The notes: generated by a model not told the origin, from the sequence alone. Positions 1-8,940 are shown, counted from the first letter of the stretch. The stretch: 64,000 nt of DNA from Gaiellasilicea sp963806955 (GCA_963806955.1 CAWDZG010000001.1:372001-436000); one strand, 5' to 3'. A program made the numbers and translations.

Positions 1-32
1 TCGCGGGCGCGTAGCGGTATCGTTGCGCGGCC

Positions 33-1157
33 ATGCGCATCGGCGTCGCCAAGGAGATCAAGCCGCAGGAGTACCGGGTCGCGCTGACGCCGGCCGGCGC
101 GCTCGAGCTCGTCCAGCAGGGCCACGAGGTGCTCGTCGAGACCGGAGCCGGCGACGGGAGCCAGTTTCCCGACTCCGACTACGCGGCGACGGGCGCGCGG
201 ATCGCCGCCGTCGACGAGGTCTGGGAGAGCGCCGACCTGCTCCTGAAGGTGAAGGAGCCGATCGCGCCCGAGTACCCGCGCCTGCGCGAGGGGCTGACGC
301 TCTTCACCTATCTGCACATCGCGGCGGACGCGCCGCTCACCCGCGCGCTCGTCGACAGCGGCATCACCGCCGTCGCGTACGAGACGGTCGAGACCGAGGA
401 CCGGCGCCTGCCGCTGCTCGCGCCGATGAGCGAGGTCGCGGGCCGGCTCGCCGCCCAGGCGGGAGCGCACTACCTCGAGCGCCCGAAGGGCGGCCGCGGC
501 CTGCTGCTCGGCGGTGTCGCCGGCGTCGCTCCGGGCAAGGTCGTCGTGATCGGCGGCGGGATCGTCGGCTACAACGCGGCCGTGATCGCGCTCGGTCTCG
601 GCGCGCAGGTGACGATCCTCGAGCGCTCCGTCGACCGGATGCGCCACCTCGAGGAGACGCTGCACGGGCGGGTCAGCCTTGTGATGTCGTCGACGCTGCA
701 GATCGCGGAGTCGGTGCGGGACGCGGACGTCGTCATCGGCGCCGTCCTGATCCCGGGCGCGCTGGCCCCGAAGCTCCTCACCCGCGAGATGGTGCAGGGG
801 ATGAAGCAGGGGAGCGTCTTCTGCGACGTCGCGATCGACCAGGGCGGCTGCGCGGAGACGTCACACGCCACGACCCACGACGACCCGGTCTACGAGGTCG
901 ACGGCGTGATCCACTACTGCGTCGCGAACATGCCGGGCGCGGTGCCGATCACCTCGACGAAGGCGCTGACGAACGTGACGCTGCCCTACGTCGAGGCGAT
1001 CGCCGAGCAGGGCCTGGCTGCCGCGGTCGCCCGCGATCACGCGCTCGCGGGCGGCGTCAACGTGATCGACGGCAAGGTCACGTACGAAGCGGTCGCCGAG
1101 GCGCATGGGCTCGAGTACACGCCGCTCGACGACGTCCTCGGCGCGTCAGCCGTCTAG
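33..1157 (+). CDS. ald: alanine dehydrogenase
   Basis: Cytosolic NAD-dependent enzyme interconverting L-alanine and pyruvate plus ammonium. The 374-residue length is typical of the family. Substrate and catalytic residues are visible: Arg15 (QEYRVAL), Lys74 (LKVKEP), His95 (TYLHIAAD) and Asp269 (DVAIDQGG). A Rossmann nucleotide motif (GGGIVG) lies near residues 174-179. No Shine-Dalgarno sequence precedes the ATG; a TATCGT hexamer nine bases upstream suggests a very short leader. The gene converges on the GH16 gene, whose corrected end overlaps it by about 12 bases. Pyridine nucleotide transhydrogenase alpha subunits share the fold, but length and motifs favour Ald. Confidence 0.95.
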   Translation: MRIGVAKEIKPQEYRVALTPAGALELVQQGHEVLVETGAGDGSQFPDSDYAATGARIAAVDEVWESADLLLKVKEPIAPEYPRLREGLTLFTYLHIAADAPLTRALVDSGITAVAYETVETEDRRLPLLAPMSEVAGRLAAQAGAHYLERPKGGRGLLLGGVAGVAPGKVVVIGGGIVGYNAAVIALGLGAQVTILERSVDRMRHLEETLHGRVSLVMSSTLQIAESVRDADVVIGAVLIPGALAPKLLTREMVQGMKQGSVFCDVAIDQGGCAETSHATTHDDPVYEVDGVIHYCVANMPGAVPITSTKALTNVTLPYVEAIAEQGLAAAVARDHALAGGVNVIDGKVTYEAVAEAHGLEYTPLDDVLGASAV

Positions 1158-1905
1158 CCGGTACCCCCGCACGTAGTCGACGACGAACTCCTTCGGGTAG
1201 CCGGGCGCCGACGCCAGCGGCGAAGTCGTAGATGCCGAGCATCAGCTGCATCGGGTAGTCGGGCGCCTGGTCGACCGTCCTGACCGCCTCGCCGTCGACG
1301 AGGAACACGACCCGCCCCGGAGTCCACTCCGCTGCGTAGACGTGGAACTCCGTCACGTCGATGGGAAGGCTTACCGCCTCGAAGTCGTCGGCGATGCGGG
1401 GATCGCCGAACGGATGCACGCCCATCCCCACCGCCGCCCGATCCGGCCGCACATCGCGGCCGAAGATCTCGCACACGCAGATCTCGGCCGAGCGCTCGGG
1501 CTCGTCCTCGTAGCCGATCAGCCAGAGGGCAACCATTGTCTGCGGGTCGGCAGGCGCTCGCGCCCGTAGCTCGACCCGGCCGTACCGCGGCGTGTAGAGC
1601 CGGACGTCCTCCTGCTCCTCGGTGACGACCGCGTCCGGATTGAACCGATGCTGGCCGATCGCGCTGCCGACGGGCCCGGCGAACACTCCGGTCTGGAGTG
1701 AGGAGACTCGAACGTCTCCGTCGAGCTCCGGGCACCACGGCTTCTGGTCGGCGGTGATCTGCAGCCGCAGGAAGCCGTCGCCGAGCTCGTACCTCGCCGC
1801 CGAGCGCTCCCGGCTGCTCCACTGCGGCAGGTAGTGCGGAACCCAGCGGCTCAGATCGAGCGCGCCGCCGTCGAACGTGTCCTCGAAGTCGAGCTGGAAG
1901 GCCAT
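1146..1905 (-). CDS. glycoside hydrolase family 16-like protein (frame break near the 3' end)
   Basis: GH16 beta-jelly-roll protein, probably acting on beta-glucan-like polysaccharide. It starts FEDTFDGGALDLSRW, the usual N-terminal strand of the family. The active-site segment at residues 141-146 reads EICVCE, where the canonical motif is E-[IL]-D-x-x-E: both glutamates are present but the middle Asp is Cys. The frame is lost around 1205-1235; in another frame the expected C-terminus follows (YPKEFVVDYVRGYRL, then stop at 1146), so a single-base error is the simplest reading. No signal peptide is visible at this start, which is odd for GH16. Substrate is unknown. Confidence 0.75.
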
Positions 1906-1932
1906 CGCTGGCGGCGCTCCGCCGGGGAGGGA

Positions 1933-2082
1933 CTAGCCGGCGGCTGCGTCCTGCTTCGCGTCGAGCTGCTTCTGGCTCTTCGACGGGCTCAGCTTGACGA
2001 CGAGCCAGGTGACGCCGGCGGAGATGGCGAGGATCACCACGATGAACGCGACGAGACCCAGTAGTCCGAGGACAGTGTCCAT
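1933..2082 (-). CDS. small single-pass membrane protein
   Basis: A 49-residue protein: one hydrophobic helix (about residues 3-30, LLGLVAFIVVILAISAGVTW) followed by a Lys/Gln-rich tail ending in alanines. I do not recognise a family. It is supported by the membrane-helix composition and by a divergent promoter shared with deoB only 20 bp away (TATTCT on this strand, nine bases before the ATG). The predicted topology is N-out/C-in or the reverse; the sequence cannot decide. Function unknown. Confidence 0.6.
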   Translation of the reverse strand: MDTVLGLLGLVAFIVVILAISAGVTWLVVKLSPSKSQKQLDAKQDAAAG

Positions 2083-2102
2083 GCGCGCCGTAGAATAGCC
2101 GC
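2083..2102. promoter_or_regulatory. compact bidirectional promoter (small membrane gene / deoB)
   Basis: The 20-bp gap between two divergent start codons holds the heptamer TAGAATA (2091-2097). It reads TAGAAT on the plus strand, six bases before the deoB GTG, and TATTCT on the minus strand, nine bases before the other ATG. No Shine-Dalgarno sequence fits on either side. Both transcripts would be leaderless or nearly so. Confidence 0.6.
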
Positions 2103-3269
2103 GTGCCGCGGGCGTGCGTAATCGTGCTCGATGCCGTCGGCGCGGGAGAGTTGCCCGATGCGGCCCAGTTCGGTGACGAAGGGTCGAACACGCTCGGCAA
2201 CGTGGCCCGCGCCGTCGGAGGCCTCGACCTGCCCGCGCTGGAGGCACTCGGGCTCGGCAACGTGATGCCGCTGGAGGGCTGCCCGCCGCAACCGGGGGCT
2301 CCTGCCGTCGCGGGCCGCCTGCTCGAGCGCTCGAAGGGCAAGGACACGACGACGGGCCACTGGGAGCTGGTGGGCGTCGTCACGCCGGTGGCGATGCCGA
2401 CTTACCCGCACGGGTTCCCGCACGATGTGATCGACCCGTTCATGCACAAGACCGGCCGGGGCGTGCTCGGCAACAAGGCCGCCTCGGGGACGGACATCAT
2501 CCAGGAGCTCGGCGAGGAGCATCAGCAGACGGGCAAGTGGATCGTCTACACCTCCGCCGACTCCGTCTTCCAGATCGCGGCGCACGAGGAGACGATCCCG
2601 CTGGAGGAGCTCTACGAGGGCTGCCGCGCGGCCCGGGAGATCCTCACCGGCAAGCACGCCGTCGGCCGGGTGATCGCGCGGCCGTTCGCCGGCGAGCCGG
2701 GCAGCTACGAGCGGACGACGAACCGCCACGACTTCTCGCTCGAGCCGCGTCGCCCGAACTACCTCTCGCTGATCCGCGACACCGGCCAGAAGGTGCACGG
2801 CGTCGGGAAGATCAGTGACATCTTCGCCGGCTGCGACGTCGACGAGTCGTTCCCGACCAAGTCGAACGTGGACGGGATCAACAAGGTCGTCGAGCTGCTG
2901 CAGACGCTCGACGACGGCTTCGTCTTCTGCAACCTCGTCGAGACCGACCAGCTCTGGGGACACCGCAACGATCCGGTCAACTTCCACCGCTGCCTGCAGG
3001 ACTTCGACCGGCGCCTGGAGGACATCCTCGAGGCGCTGCGGCCGGGCGACCTGCTGATCCTCACCTCGGACCACGGCTGCGACCCGACCACGCCCTCGAC
3101 GGATCACTCCCGCGAGTATGCGCTGCTGCTGGCCTATGCGGCCGGCAGAAACGCGGGCGGCGCGGTGCACGCGGGCGAGTTCGGCGACGTCGGTGCCACC
3201 GTGAACGCCTGGCTCGGCGGCAAGGCGCCGGGGCGTGGCATCCCGGGCTCGCCGATCCTGACGCCGTGA
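2103..3269 (+). CDS. deoB: phosphopentomutase
   Basis: Alkaline-phosphatase-superfamily mutase interconverting (deoxy)ribose 1-phosphate and 5-phosphate in nucleoside salvage. At 388 residues it has full family length. The N-terminal metal site is seen as VLDAVGAGELPDA (residues 8-20), the phosphothreonine region as KDTTTGHWEL (80-89), and the C-terminal metal site as TSDHGCDPTTPSTDHS. The GTG start lies six bases behind a TAGAAT -10 box. It overlaps the next gene by GTGA and, two genes on, meets pyrimidine-nucleoside phosphorylase, so the operon converts nucleosides to pentose 5-phosphate. Confidence 0.95.
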   Translation: MPRACVIVLDAVGAGELPDAAQFGDEGSNTLGNVARAVGGLDLPALEALGLGNVMPLEGCPPQPGAPAVAGRLLERSKGKDTTTGHWELVGVVTPVAMPTYPHGFPHDVIDPFMHKTGRGVLGNKAASGTDIIQELGEEHQQTGKWIVYTSADSVFQIAAHEETIPLEELYEGCRAAREILTGKHAVGRVIARPFAGEPGSYERTTNRHDFSLEPRRPNYLSLIRDTGQKVHGVGKISDIFAGCDVDESFPTKSNVDGINKVVELLQTLDDGFVFCNLVETDQLWGHRNDPVNFHRCLQDFDRRLEDILEALRPGDLLILTSDHGCDPTTPSTDHSREYALLLAYAAGRNAGGAVHAGEFGDVGATVNAWLGGKAPGRGIPGSPILTP

Positions 3270-3964
3270 GCCTGAACGATCCCGCCACCGTCGCGGCTGA
3301 GTACACGAGCGAGCGCGGACTCCTCGAACGGCGTGACGCCTACCGGTACGCCGAGGGACCGGACGCGCCTGCGCTCGCGCTCGAGGCGGTGCTCGAGGTC
3401 TCGCCCAGGCGGGTGCTCGAGGTCGGGTGCGGCCCCGGCGAGGCGGCCGCCGCGATCGCGGCGAGCGGCGCCGGGGTCGTCGCGCTCGACATCTCCGAGC
3501 GGATGGTCGAGCTCGCGCGCGCCCGCGGTGTGGATGCCCGCGTCGGCGACGCGCAGGAGCTGCCCTTCGAGGACGCGAGCTTCGACTGCGCGCTCGCCGC
3601 CTGGATGCTCTACCACGTGCCCGAGCCCGAGCGGGCCGTCGCCGAGCTCGCGCGCGTGCTCCGGCCCGGCGGGCGGCTGGTCGCCGTCACGAACGGGCGG
3701 GCGCACCTGCAGGAGCTGCGCGAGCTGCTCGGCACTTGGGCCGACTCGGCCTTCGACGACGAGAACGGGCCGCCCGTGCTCGCGCGGCACTTCTCGCACG
3801 TCGAGGAGCGGGACGCTTCCGGCTGGATCGCCTTCCCCGACCGTGAGGCGCTCGAGAGCTACGTCGCGGCCACGCGCAGGCTCTGGTCGGCCGAGCTGCC
3901 TGCGGACTTCGACGGACCGCTTCGCGTCAGGCGCGCACCGGTGATCTACGTGGCGACGAGATGA
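3266..3964 (+). CDS. class I SAM-dependent methyltransferase
   Basis: A 232-residue cytosolic methyltransferase of the UbiE/Methyltransf_11 type. Motif I is VLEVGCGPGEAAAAI (about residues 50-64), followed by the acidic loop VVALDISERM and motif DASFDCALAAWMLYHVPEPERA. It overlaps deoB upstream (GTGA) and the phosphorylase downstream (ATGA), so it is translated within the nucleoside-salvage operon. Its substrate cannot be told from sequence; the neighbourhood does not prove a nucleoside substrate. Confidence 0.85.
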   Translation: MSLNDPATVAAEYTSERGLLERRDAYRYAEGPDAPALALEAVLEVSPRRVLEVGCGPGEAAAAIAASGAGVVALDISERMVELARARGVDARVGDAQELPFEDASFDCALAAWMLYHVPEPERAVAELARVLRPGGRLVAVTNGRAHLQELRELLGTWADSAFDDENGPPVLARHFSHVEERDASGWIAFPDREALESYVAATRRLWSAELPADFDGPLRVRRAPVIYVATR

Positions 3965-5259
3965 TCCGCCCCGCCGAGCTGATCGAGCGGAAGCGGAACG
4001 GGGAGGAGCTCCCCGCCGATGAGCTCGCGGAGCTGATCCTCGGCTACGCGCGCGGCGAGGTGCCCGACTACCAGCTCGCCGCGTTCTGCATGGCCGTCTA
4101 CTTCCGCGGCATGACGGCCGCCGAGACGTACGCGCTCACCGACGCGATGATCCGCAGTGGCCGCACGCTCGACCTCGGCGGCGCGCTCGGCCGCAAGGTC
4201 GTCGACAAGCACTCGACCGGGGGCGTCGGCGACAAGACGACGATCGCGGTCGGCCCGATCGTCGCGGCCTGCGGCGTGCCGGTCGGGAAGATGAGCGGCC
4301 GCGGGCTCGGGCACACCGGCGGCACGCTCGACAAGCTCGAGGCGATCCCCGGCTTCAGCGTCGACCTGTCCGTCGACGGCTTCGTCGCCCAGGTCAAGGA
4401 GGTCGGTCTCGCGATCATCGGCCAGACCGCCGACCTCGTCCCGGCCGACAAGCAGCTCTACGGCCTTCGTGACGTGACCGCGACCGTCGACATCCTGCCG
4501 CTGATCGCCTCATCGATCATGTCGAAGAAGATCGCGGGCGGGGCCGACGCGATCGTGCTCGACGTCAAGGTCGGCGACGGCGCCTTCATGAAGACGCTCG
4601 ACGACGCCCGCGCGCTCGCACAGGCGATGCTCGAGCTCGGAGAGCACGCGGGCCGCGAGGTCGTCTGCCTGCTCACGGACATGGACCAGCCGCTCGGCGC
4701 CGCGGTCGGAAACGCGCTCGAGATCGTCGAGGCGCGCGACACGATCCGCGGCGAGGGCCCGCCCGACTTCACGGAGCTCGTGCTCGACGCCTGCGCGCGC
4801 CTGCTCGCGCTCTCCGACCTCGGCATCGACGTCGAGGAGGGCCGCCGGCGGGCCGAAGCGGCAGTCGCGGACGGCTCCGCCCTCGCGCTGTACGAGCGCT
4901 GGATCCGCGCGCAGGGAGGCGATCCCGATCCCGCAGCACTCCCGCGGGCGCCGGTGGTGCTGGAGGTGAATGCACCGCACGCGGGCACCGTCACCAGGCT
5001 CGGCGCGATCGCCGTCGGCATTGCCGCGCTCCACCTCGGCGCCGGGCGGAGGGCGAAGGACGACGCGATCGACCACGCCGTCGGCGTCGTCTGCCGGGCG
5101 AAGCGCGGCGCGAGCGTCGCGGCCGGCGACGTCCTCGCCGAGGTGCACGCCGCCGACGAGGCGAGTGGGGCGGAGGCGGTCGAGGCGGTGCTCGCTGCCT
5201 ACGAGCTCGGCGACGAGGCACCGCGCGAGCACGAGATCCTGCTCGACATCGTCGCGTGA
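3961..5259 (+). CDS. deoA: thymidine / pyrimidine-nucleoside phosphorylase
   Basis: Cleaves pyrimidine (deoxy)nucleosides with phosphate to base plus (deoxy)ribose 1-phosphate, the substrate of DeoB in the same operon. The 432-residue protein has the phosphate-binding segment KHSTGGVGDKT (about residues 80-90), the family signature SGRGLGHTGGTLDKLE, and the base-binding stretch GLRDVTATVDI...SIMSKK. The C-terminal domain (residues 330-432) matches the PYNP C-terminal fold. Sequence alone does not separate thymidine-specific DeoA from broader Pdp; the catalytic reading is secure. Confidence 0.93.
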   Translation: MIRPAELIERKRNGEELPADELAELILGYARGEVPDYQLAAFCMAVYFRGMTAAETYALTDAMIRSGRTLDLGGALGRKVVDKHSTGGVGDKTTIAVGPIVAACGVPVGKMSGRGLGHTGGTLDKLEAIPGFSVDLSVDGFVAQVKEVGLAIIGQTADLVPADKQLYGLRDVTATVDILPLIASSIMSKKIAGGADAIVLDVKVGDGAFMKTLDDARALAQAMLELGEHAGREVVCLLTDMDQPLGAAVGNALEIVEARDTIRGEGPPDFTELVLDACARLLALSDLGIDVEEGRRRAEAAVADGSALALYERWIRAQGGDPDPAALPRAPVVLEVNAPHAGTVTRLGAIAVGIAALHLGAGRRAKDDAIDHAVGVVCRAKRGASVAAGDVLAEVHAADEASGAEAVEAVLAAYELGDEAPREHEILLDIVA

Positions 5260-5261
5260 GC

Positions 5262-5288
5262 GAGCTTGTGTCTCAGAGACACAAGCTC
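5262..5288. repeat. perfect palindrome, 12-bp arms
   Basis: Arm GAGCTTGTGTCT at 5262-5273, loop CAG, and exact reverse complement at 5277-5288, just after the phosphorylase stop codon. It is AT-richer than its surroundings and has no T-run, so it is not a classical terminator. A related element with the same TTGTGT/ACACAA arms lies 36 bases downstream. Confidence 0.85.
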
Positions 5289-5324
5289 CTCTCGAAGCAC
5301 GCAGTGGTGCGGGGCGCGGAGCGC

Positions 5325-5343
5325 TTGTGTTGATCAGACACAA
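5325..5343. repeat. second TTGTGT-N7-ACACAA palindrome, upstream of fpg
   Basis: TTGTGT (5325-5330), an inner TGATCA plus G, then ACACAA (5338-5343). It has the same outer arms and total length as the core of the 5262-5288 element but a different centre. It ends eight bases before the fpg GTG and so overlaps the probable promoter. It may be an operator or a member of a dispersed repeat family. Confidence 0.7.
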
Positions 5344-5351
5344 ACTCTGTC

Positions 5352-6168
5352 GTGCCTGAGCTCCCCGAGGTCGAGACCGTCCGCCGGGCGATCGCGCCCG
5401 CGCTCGAGGGGCGGACGCTCGAGCACGTCGAGATCTCGGACGCGCGGCTGACCCGGCCCGAGGATCCGCTGCGTGGTCGCCGCCGAGCTGACTGGCGAGC
5501 GGGTCGAGCGCGTCGACCGGCGCGGCAAGTACCTGATCGTCCGCTTCTCCTCCGGTCGCGCGCTCCTGATCCACCTGCGCATGACCGGCAGCCTCGTCTC
5601 GGATCCGGCGGGGCACTCGCACGTGCGCGCCGTGCTGACGCTCGACGACGGCACGGAGGTCGGCTACCGCGACGTCCGCCGCTTCGGCACCTGGCTCCTG
5701 CTCGAGCCGGGCGAGCTCGACCCGTACCTGGGCGCGCGCCTCGGCGAGGAGCCGCTCGTGGCGGCGTTCACGGCGAAGGGCCTCGGCGAGCGCCTGGAGG
5801 GCCGCCGCGCGCCGCTGAAGGCGGCGTTGCTCGACCAGCGGACGCTCGCCGGGCTCGGGAACATCTACGTCGACGAGGCGCTCTGGCACGCGCGCCTGCA
5901 TCCACTCCGGCCCGCGGGCTTGCTCGAGCGTGGCGAGCTGCGTCGGCTGCACACTGCGATCCGGAAGGCGCTCGAGCTCGGGATCGCGCGCCAGGGCTCG
6001 ACGCTCTCCGACTACCGGCTCCCCGACGGCTCCTCCGGTGGGATGCAGAAGGAGTTCCGCGCCTACGGGCGCACAGGCGAGCCGTGCGACCGCTGCGGCA
6101 CGCCGCTCGAGAAGATCCGCGTCGCGGGACGCGGCACCTGGTTCTGTCCACGCTGTCAGGTGCCCTAG
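5352..6168 (+). CDS. mutM: formamidopyrimidine-DNA glycosylase (one frame break)
   Basis: Bifunctional base-excision-repair enzyme that removes 8-oxoguanine and Fapy lesions and nicks the abasic site. The N-terminus PELPEVETVRR carries the catalytic Pro and Glu directly after the GTG-encoded initiator. Also visible are the lysine in RRGKYL, the helix-two-turn-helix region (LLDQRTLAGLGNIYVDEALW) and a C-terminal zinc finger with two C-x2-C pairs (CDRC and CPRC). The frame shifts near 5471 between EDPL and VVAAELTGE; joined, the protein has normal length, so a one-base sequence error is likely. It is followed by a strong terminator. Confidence 0.88.
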
Positions 6169-6175
6169 AACGTGC

Positions 6176-6201
6176 GAGGGCCCGGTCGAGACCGGGCCCT
6201 C
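6176..6201. terminator. bidirectional terminator hairpin between fpg and a convergent gene
   Basis: A 12-bp perfect GC stem, GAGGGCCCGGTC (6176-6187), loop GA, and its complement at 6190-6201. It lies between the fpg stop (6168) and the stop of the opposite gene (6229). There is no clear T-run on either side, as is common in high-GC actinobacteria. Confidence 0.8.
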
Positions 6202-6228
6202 GGGAACATCGACTCGCGGGTTCGGGTG

Positions 6229-6666
6229 CTACTTGCCCTTGCCGCCGCGGCTCTTCGACTTGCCCTTCTCGGACTTGTCGCTCTTGCCGGCCTCGGCCTT
6301 ATCGTCGTCGTCACGGGCCTTGGCGCGGTCCGACTTGTGCTCCTGCTTGTGAGCGGCCTTGGCCTGCTCGGACTTGTCGTGGCGCTTGTGCTTGGCCTTC
6401 TTCGCCTTCTTGGCCTTCTGGTTTTGACAGGCGCCGAGCGTGTCGCCGTGCTTGCGCATGTGCGCGCTCGCGGCCTTCTTGCCGACGCGGATCGTCTTCT
6501 TGCCCTTGTGGCAGATCGTCACCTTCTTCTTGCCGTACTGGCCATCGGCGGCGCTGGTCGCGCTCTCCGCGACGCCGACGCCACCGAGTGCGGCGAAGAC
6601 CGCGACGAGTGCGGTCACCAGCGCGATTGCGCCGGCGACACGCGACGTCCTTGAGTTGTCGGTCAA
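6229..6666 (-). CDS. secreted Lys/His-rich hypothetical protein with a VTICHKG-type module
   Basis: A 145-residue protein. The N-terminal signal peptide is hydrophobic (about residues 10-34) and ends ...GVGVAESA. A short module at about 49-80 follows (KVTICHKGKKTI...AHMRKHGDTLGAC), with two Cys and several His. The rest is a very basic/acidic low-complexity tail rich in K, A, S and D. The ICHxG...HGDxLG.C pattern recurs in extracellular bacterial proteins. The TTG start is preceded by a strong AAGGGAG ribosome site at good spacing. Possible roles are metal or polyanion binding at the cell surface; none is shown. Confidence 0.65.
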   Translation of the reverse strand: MTDNSRTSRVAGAIALVTALVAVFAALGGVGVAESATSAADGQYGKKKVTICHKGKKTIRVGKKAASAHMRKHGDTLGACQNQKAKKAKKAKHKRHDKSEQAKAAHKQEHKSDRAKARDDDDKAEAGKSDKSEKGKSKSRGGKGK

Positions 6667-6746
6667 CGGGACTCCCTTCAGACTGCGTTCGTTCGTGTTC
6701 GTTGCTCTGAAGACGCCGCGGCGATCCGAGACATGCGCGGCAGTCG

Positions 6747-8562
6747 TTAAGGTTCTGTACGGAAGTCATCGACCTCCGAACTGAGCGGGTTGAGCCGAAT
6801 CGCCCGTTCGAGGGCGCGACGGCGCTCCGCGCCCTCGCTCGCCAGCGCGAGATCGAGCCAGCCGCTCCAGCTCTCAGGATTGCGCTGGAGCGAGCGGGTC
6901 AGGCTGCTGCGGGCGTCCGCGTCCCGTCCGAGCAGCAGCTCCGCCTCGCCGCGGAGCTGCCAGCCCTCTTCCGACCACGGCGCCCAGGTGGTCGCCCGTC
7001 GGGCCTCGTCGAGCGCCTGCTCCGCCTCGCCGGCGTCGACCGCGTCGATCGCGGCCGCGGTCGCGCGGTTGCCGACGTGCGCCACGAGCGCCAGCGCAAG
7101 CACCGGTGCGACGAGCGCGAGCGCGGCTGCCCGCCGCCGGCCGAGGAAGGGTGTGCTCACTGCGGGGCGCGCCGCAGCGAGCACGACCATGGCGCAGAAG
7201 AGGGCTGGGATCGCCACCGCCGGGACTTCCCAGTCCCAGTCGACACCCGCGTGCAGCACGAAAGCGACGAGCGCGCCGGCCGCGGCGGCGCCGAACGGCC
7301 GTCGCCGCGCCGCACCGAGCGCCGAGAGCGGCACCGCGAGGGTTGCGAGGAGCAGCGCCAGACCGACCGGGCCGAGCTCGCCGAGGGTCTCGAGGTAGAC
7401 GTTGTGAGCGTCGCGGGCGTGAAAGTCGACCGGCCGCTCGCGCAGCCACTCCGCCTCGAAGCTTCCTGCACCGGTGCCGAGCAGCGGCTCGCTGCTGGCC
7501 ATCCCGCGGGCCACGCGCCAGTAGTCGCCGCGGCCGTTGCCGGAGACGCTGAGGAGTCGCCGCTGCAGGTCGCCCTGCCCTGACGGCAGCTGCTCGCTGA
7601 ACGACGACACCGCCCTGCCCCCGAGCGCGACGCCGACCACTGCGGTCCCGACCGCCGCGACGGAGAAGACGGTCGCGACGAAGATCCGTCCTGCGCGCTC
7701 TGGTAGTCGAACGCGCTGCTCGATGACGTGCAGCGCCACGGCGGCGACGACGGCGACCGCGGCGAGGACGACGAGCAGTCTCCGCAAGCCGGCGGCCTTC
7801 GCTCTGCGCGGTGGCGAGCGTCGCGCCGGGCGCCGTCAACGCATCGAGGCGCGATGCCTGGAGCACTGCGAGTGCCGCGGGGACGCCGAGGAGCGCCGAC
7901 GACGCGAGCAACCGTGCCCGCCGTGGATCCAGCACCGCCTGCGCCGCCGCACCGGCTGCGAGCGCGAGCAGCGCTCCACGGCTGAACGTGAAGTAGAGCG
8001 TGGGCAGGAGGACGACCAGTGCAGGCGCCGCCGCTGCACGGGCCGCGAGCGAGCCATGGGCGGCAAAGCCGAGCGTGAGCAGGATCGCGATCGCCGTGAG
8101 CAGCCCGAGGGCGTTCCAGTAGCCGATCGGCTCCGCCAGCTGGTAGCCCGACGACGGGTCGTAGGCGCCGCCGACGTGCCCCGGGAAGAGCCGGGTGGCG
8201 AGCGCATAGACCGAGAGCGCGACCGCGCCGGCGACGACACCCGCAAGCAGGGCGGCCCGGGCGGCCGGCGCCGACAGGAGCAGCACAGCGGCGCCTACCG
8301 CGGCGACGTAGAGGAAGCCGCGTTCGAGCTCGAGCACGGGCGCGGCTCCACCGGGAGACCAGGCCGACGAGAGGCCGGCCCAGACCGCCAGGAGAGCCAG
8401 CCCAGCGAGGAAACCGAGCTCGAGTCGTCCGGGTCGCGGTGGGTCGGCGACGAGCAGCACGGCGGCGGCGACGAGGCCGAAGCCGAGCGTCGCCAGGCCC
8501 CATTCGCTCGGGAAGTAGCCGCCGTTCGCGGAGCCGAGACCTCCGATCGCGCCGAACGCCAA
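6747..8562 (-). CDS. O-antigen ligase/polymerase-like membrane protein with TPR tail (one frame break)
   Basis: A multi-pass inner-membrane protein with about 10-12 helices in two frames joined near 7790, resembling the Wzy/O-antigen ligase (WaaL) family. The large extracytoplasmic loop contains GDYWRVARGMASSEPLLGTGAGSF and HARDAHNVYLETLGELG, the typical ligase signature with conserved Arg and His. A TPR-like segment closes the protein (residues after ARRATTWAPW). It probably transfers or polymerises surface polysaccharide. The TTG at 8562 is the first ordinary start; translation may begin further upstream, where a TAGAAT box overlapping the glutaredoxin stop is followed six bases later by ACG. 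Confidence 0.72.
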
Positions 8563-8622
8563 CAGGAACGGCGCTGCCGAACGTGCGAGGGTCGTCGAGC
8601 GCGCGTCGTCCGTGCGGCGATT

Positions 8623-8877
8623 CTAGGCGGCGAGCCGGTCGGCGAGCGCGCCGGACTTCTCGAGCCGCCAGAGCTCGGTGTACCCGCCGATCGGCTCACC
8701 GTCGATCAGGATCTGCGGCACCGTCCAGCCGCCCGTGCGTTCGTGCAGGTTGCGGCGGAAGCCGGGGTCGTCGTCGAGCGAGATCTCCTCGTAGGCGATG
8801 CCCGCGCCGTCCAGCAGCGCCTTCGCCCGGACGCAGTAGCCGCACCAGCGCGTCGTGTAGATCTGGATCCTGCTCAT
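8623..8877 (-). CDS. glutaredoxin-like (mycoredoxin-type) protein
   Basis: An 84-residue thioredoxin-fold oxidoreductase. The redox motif WCGYC sits at about residues 11-15 and the cis-Pro segment GGWTVPQILIDG at 49-60, followed by the conserved GGYTEL. CGYC rather than CPYC resembles actinobacterial mycoredoxins, so a mycothiol-linked disulphide reduction role is plausible but not shown. A TACGTT hexamer nine bases before the ATG is a candidate -10 box. The stop lies directly upstream of the O-antigen-ligase-like gene on the same strand. Confidence 0.88.
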   Translation of the reverse strand: MSRIQIYTTRWCGYCVRAKALLDGAGIAYEEISLDDDPGFRRNLHERTGGWTVPQILIDGEPIGGYTELWRLEKSGALADRLAA

Positions 8878-8928
8878 CGGTGGTGCAACGTAGCTCGCTG
8901 TCGGATCGTTCCTGTCGGCACCCGTCTC

Positions 8929-8934
8929 TAGACT
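8929..8934 (+). promoter_or_regulatory. -10 box TAGACT of recO
   Basis: TAGACT lies six bases before the recO ATG, so transcription would begin at or within a base or two of the start codon. The GGAGG that follows abuts the ATG and is too close to serve as a normal ribosome site. Confidence 0.5.
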
Positions 8935-8940
8935 CGGAGG

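Noticed and set aside
6671..6709. CTTCAGA...TCTGAAG inverted repeat upstream of the secreted Lys/His-rich gene
   Set aside because: Seven-base arms separated by about 23 bases of unrelated sequence; can arise by chance and has no second copy.
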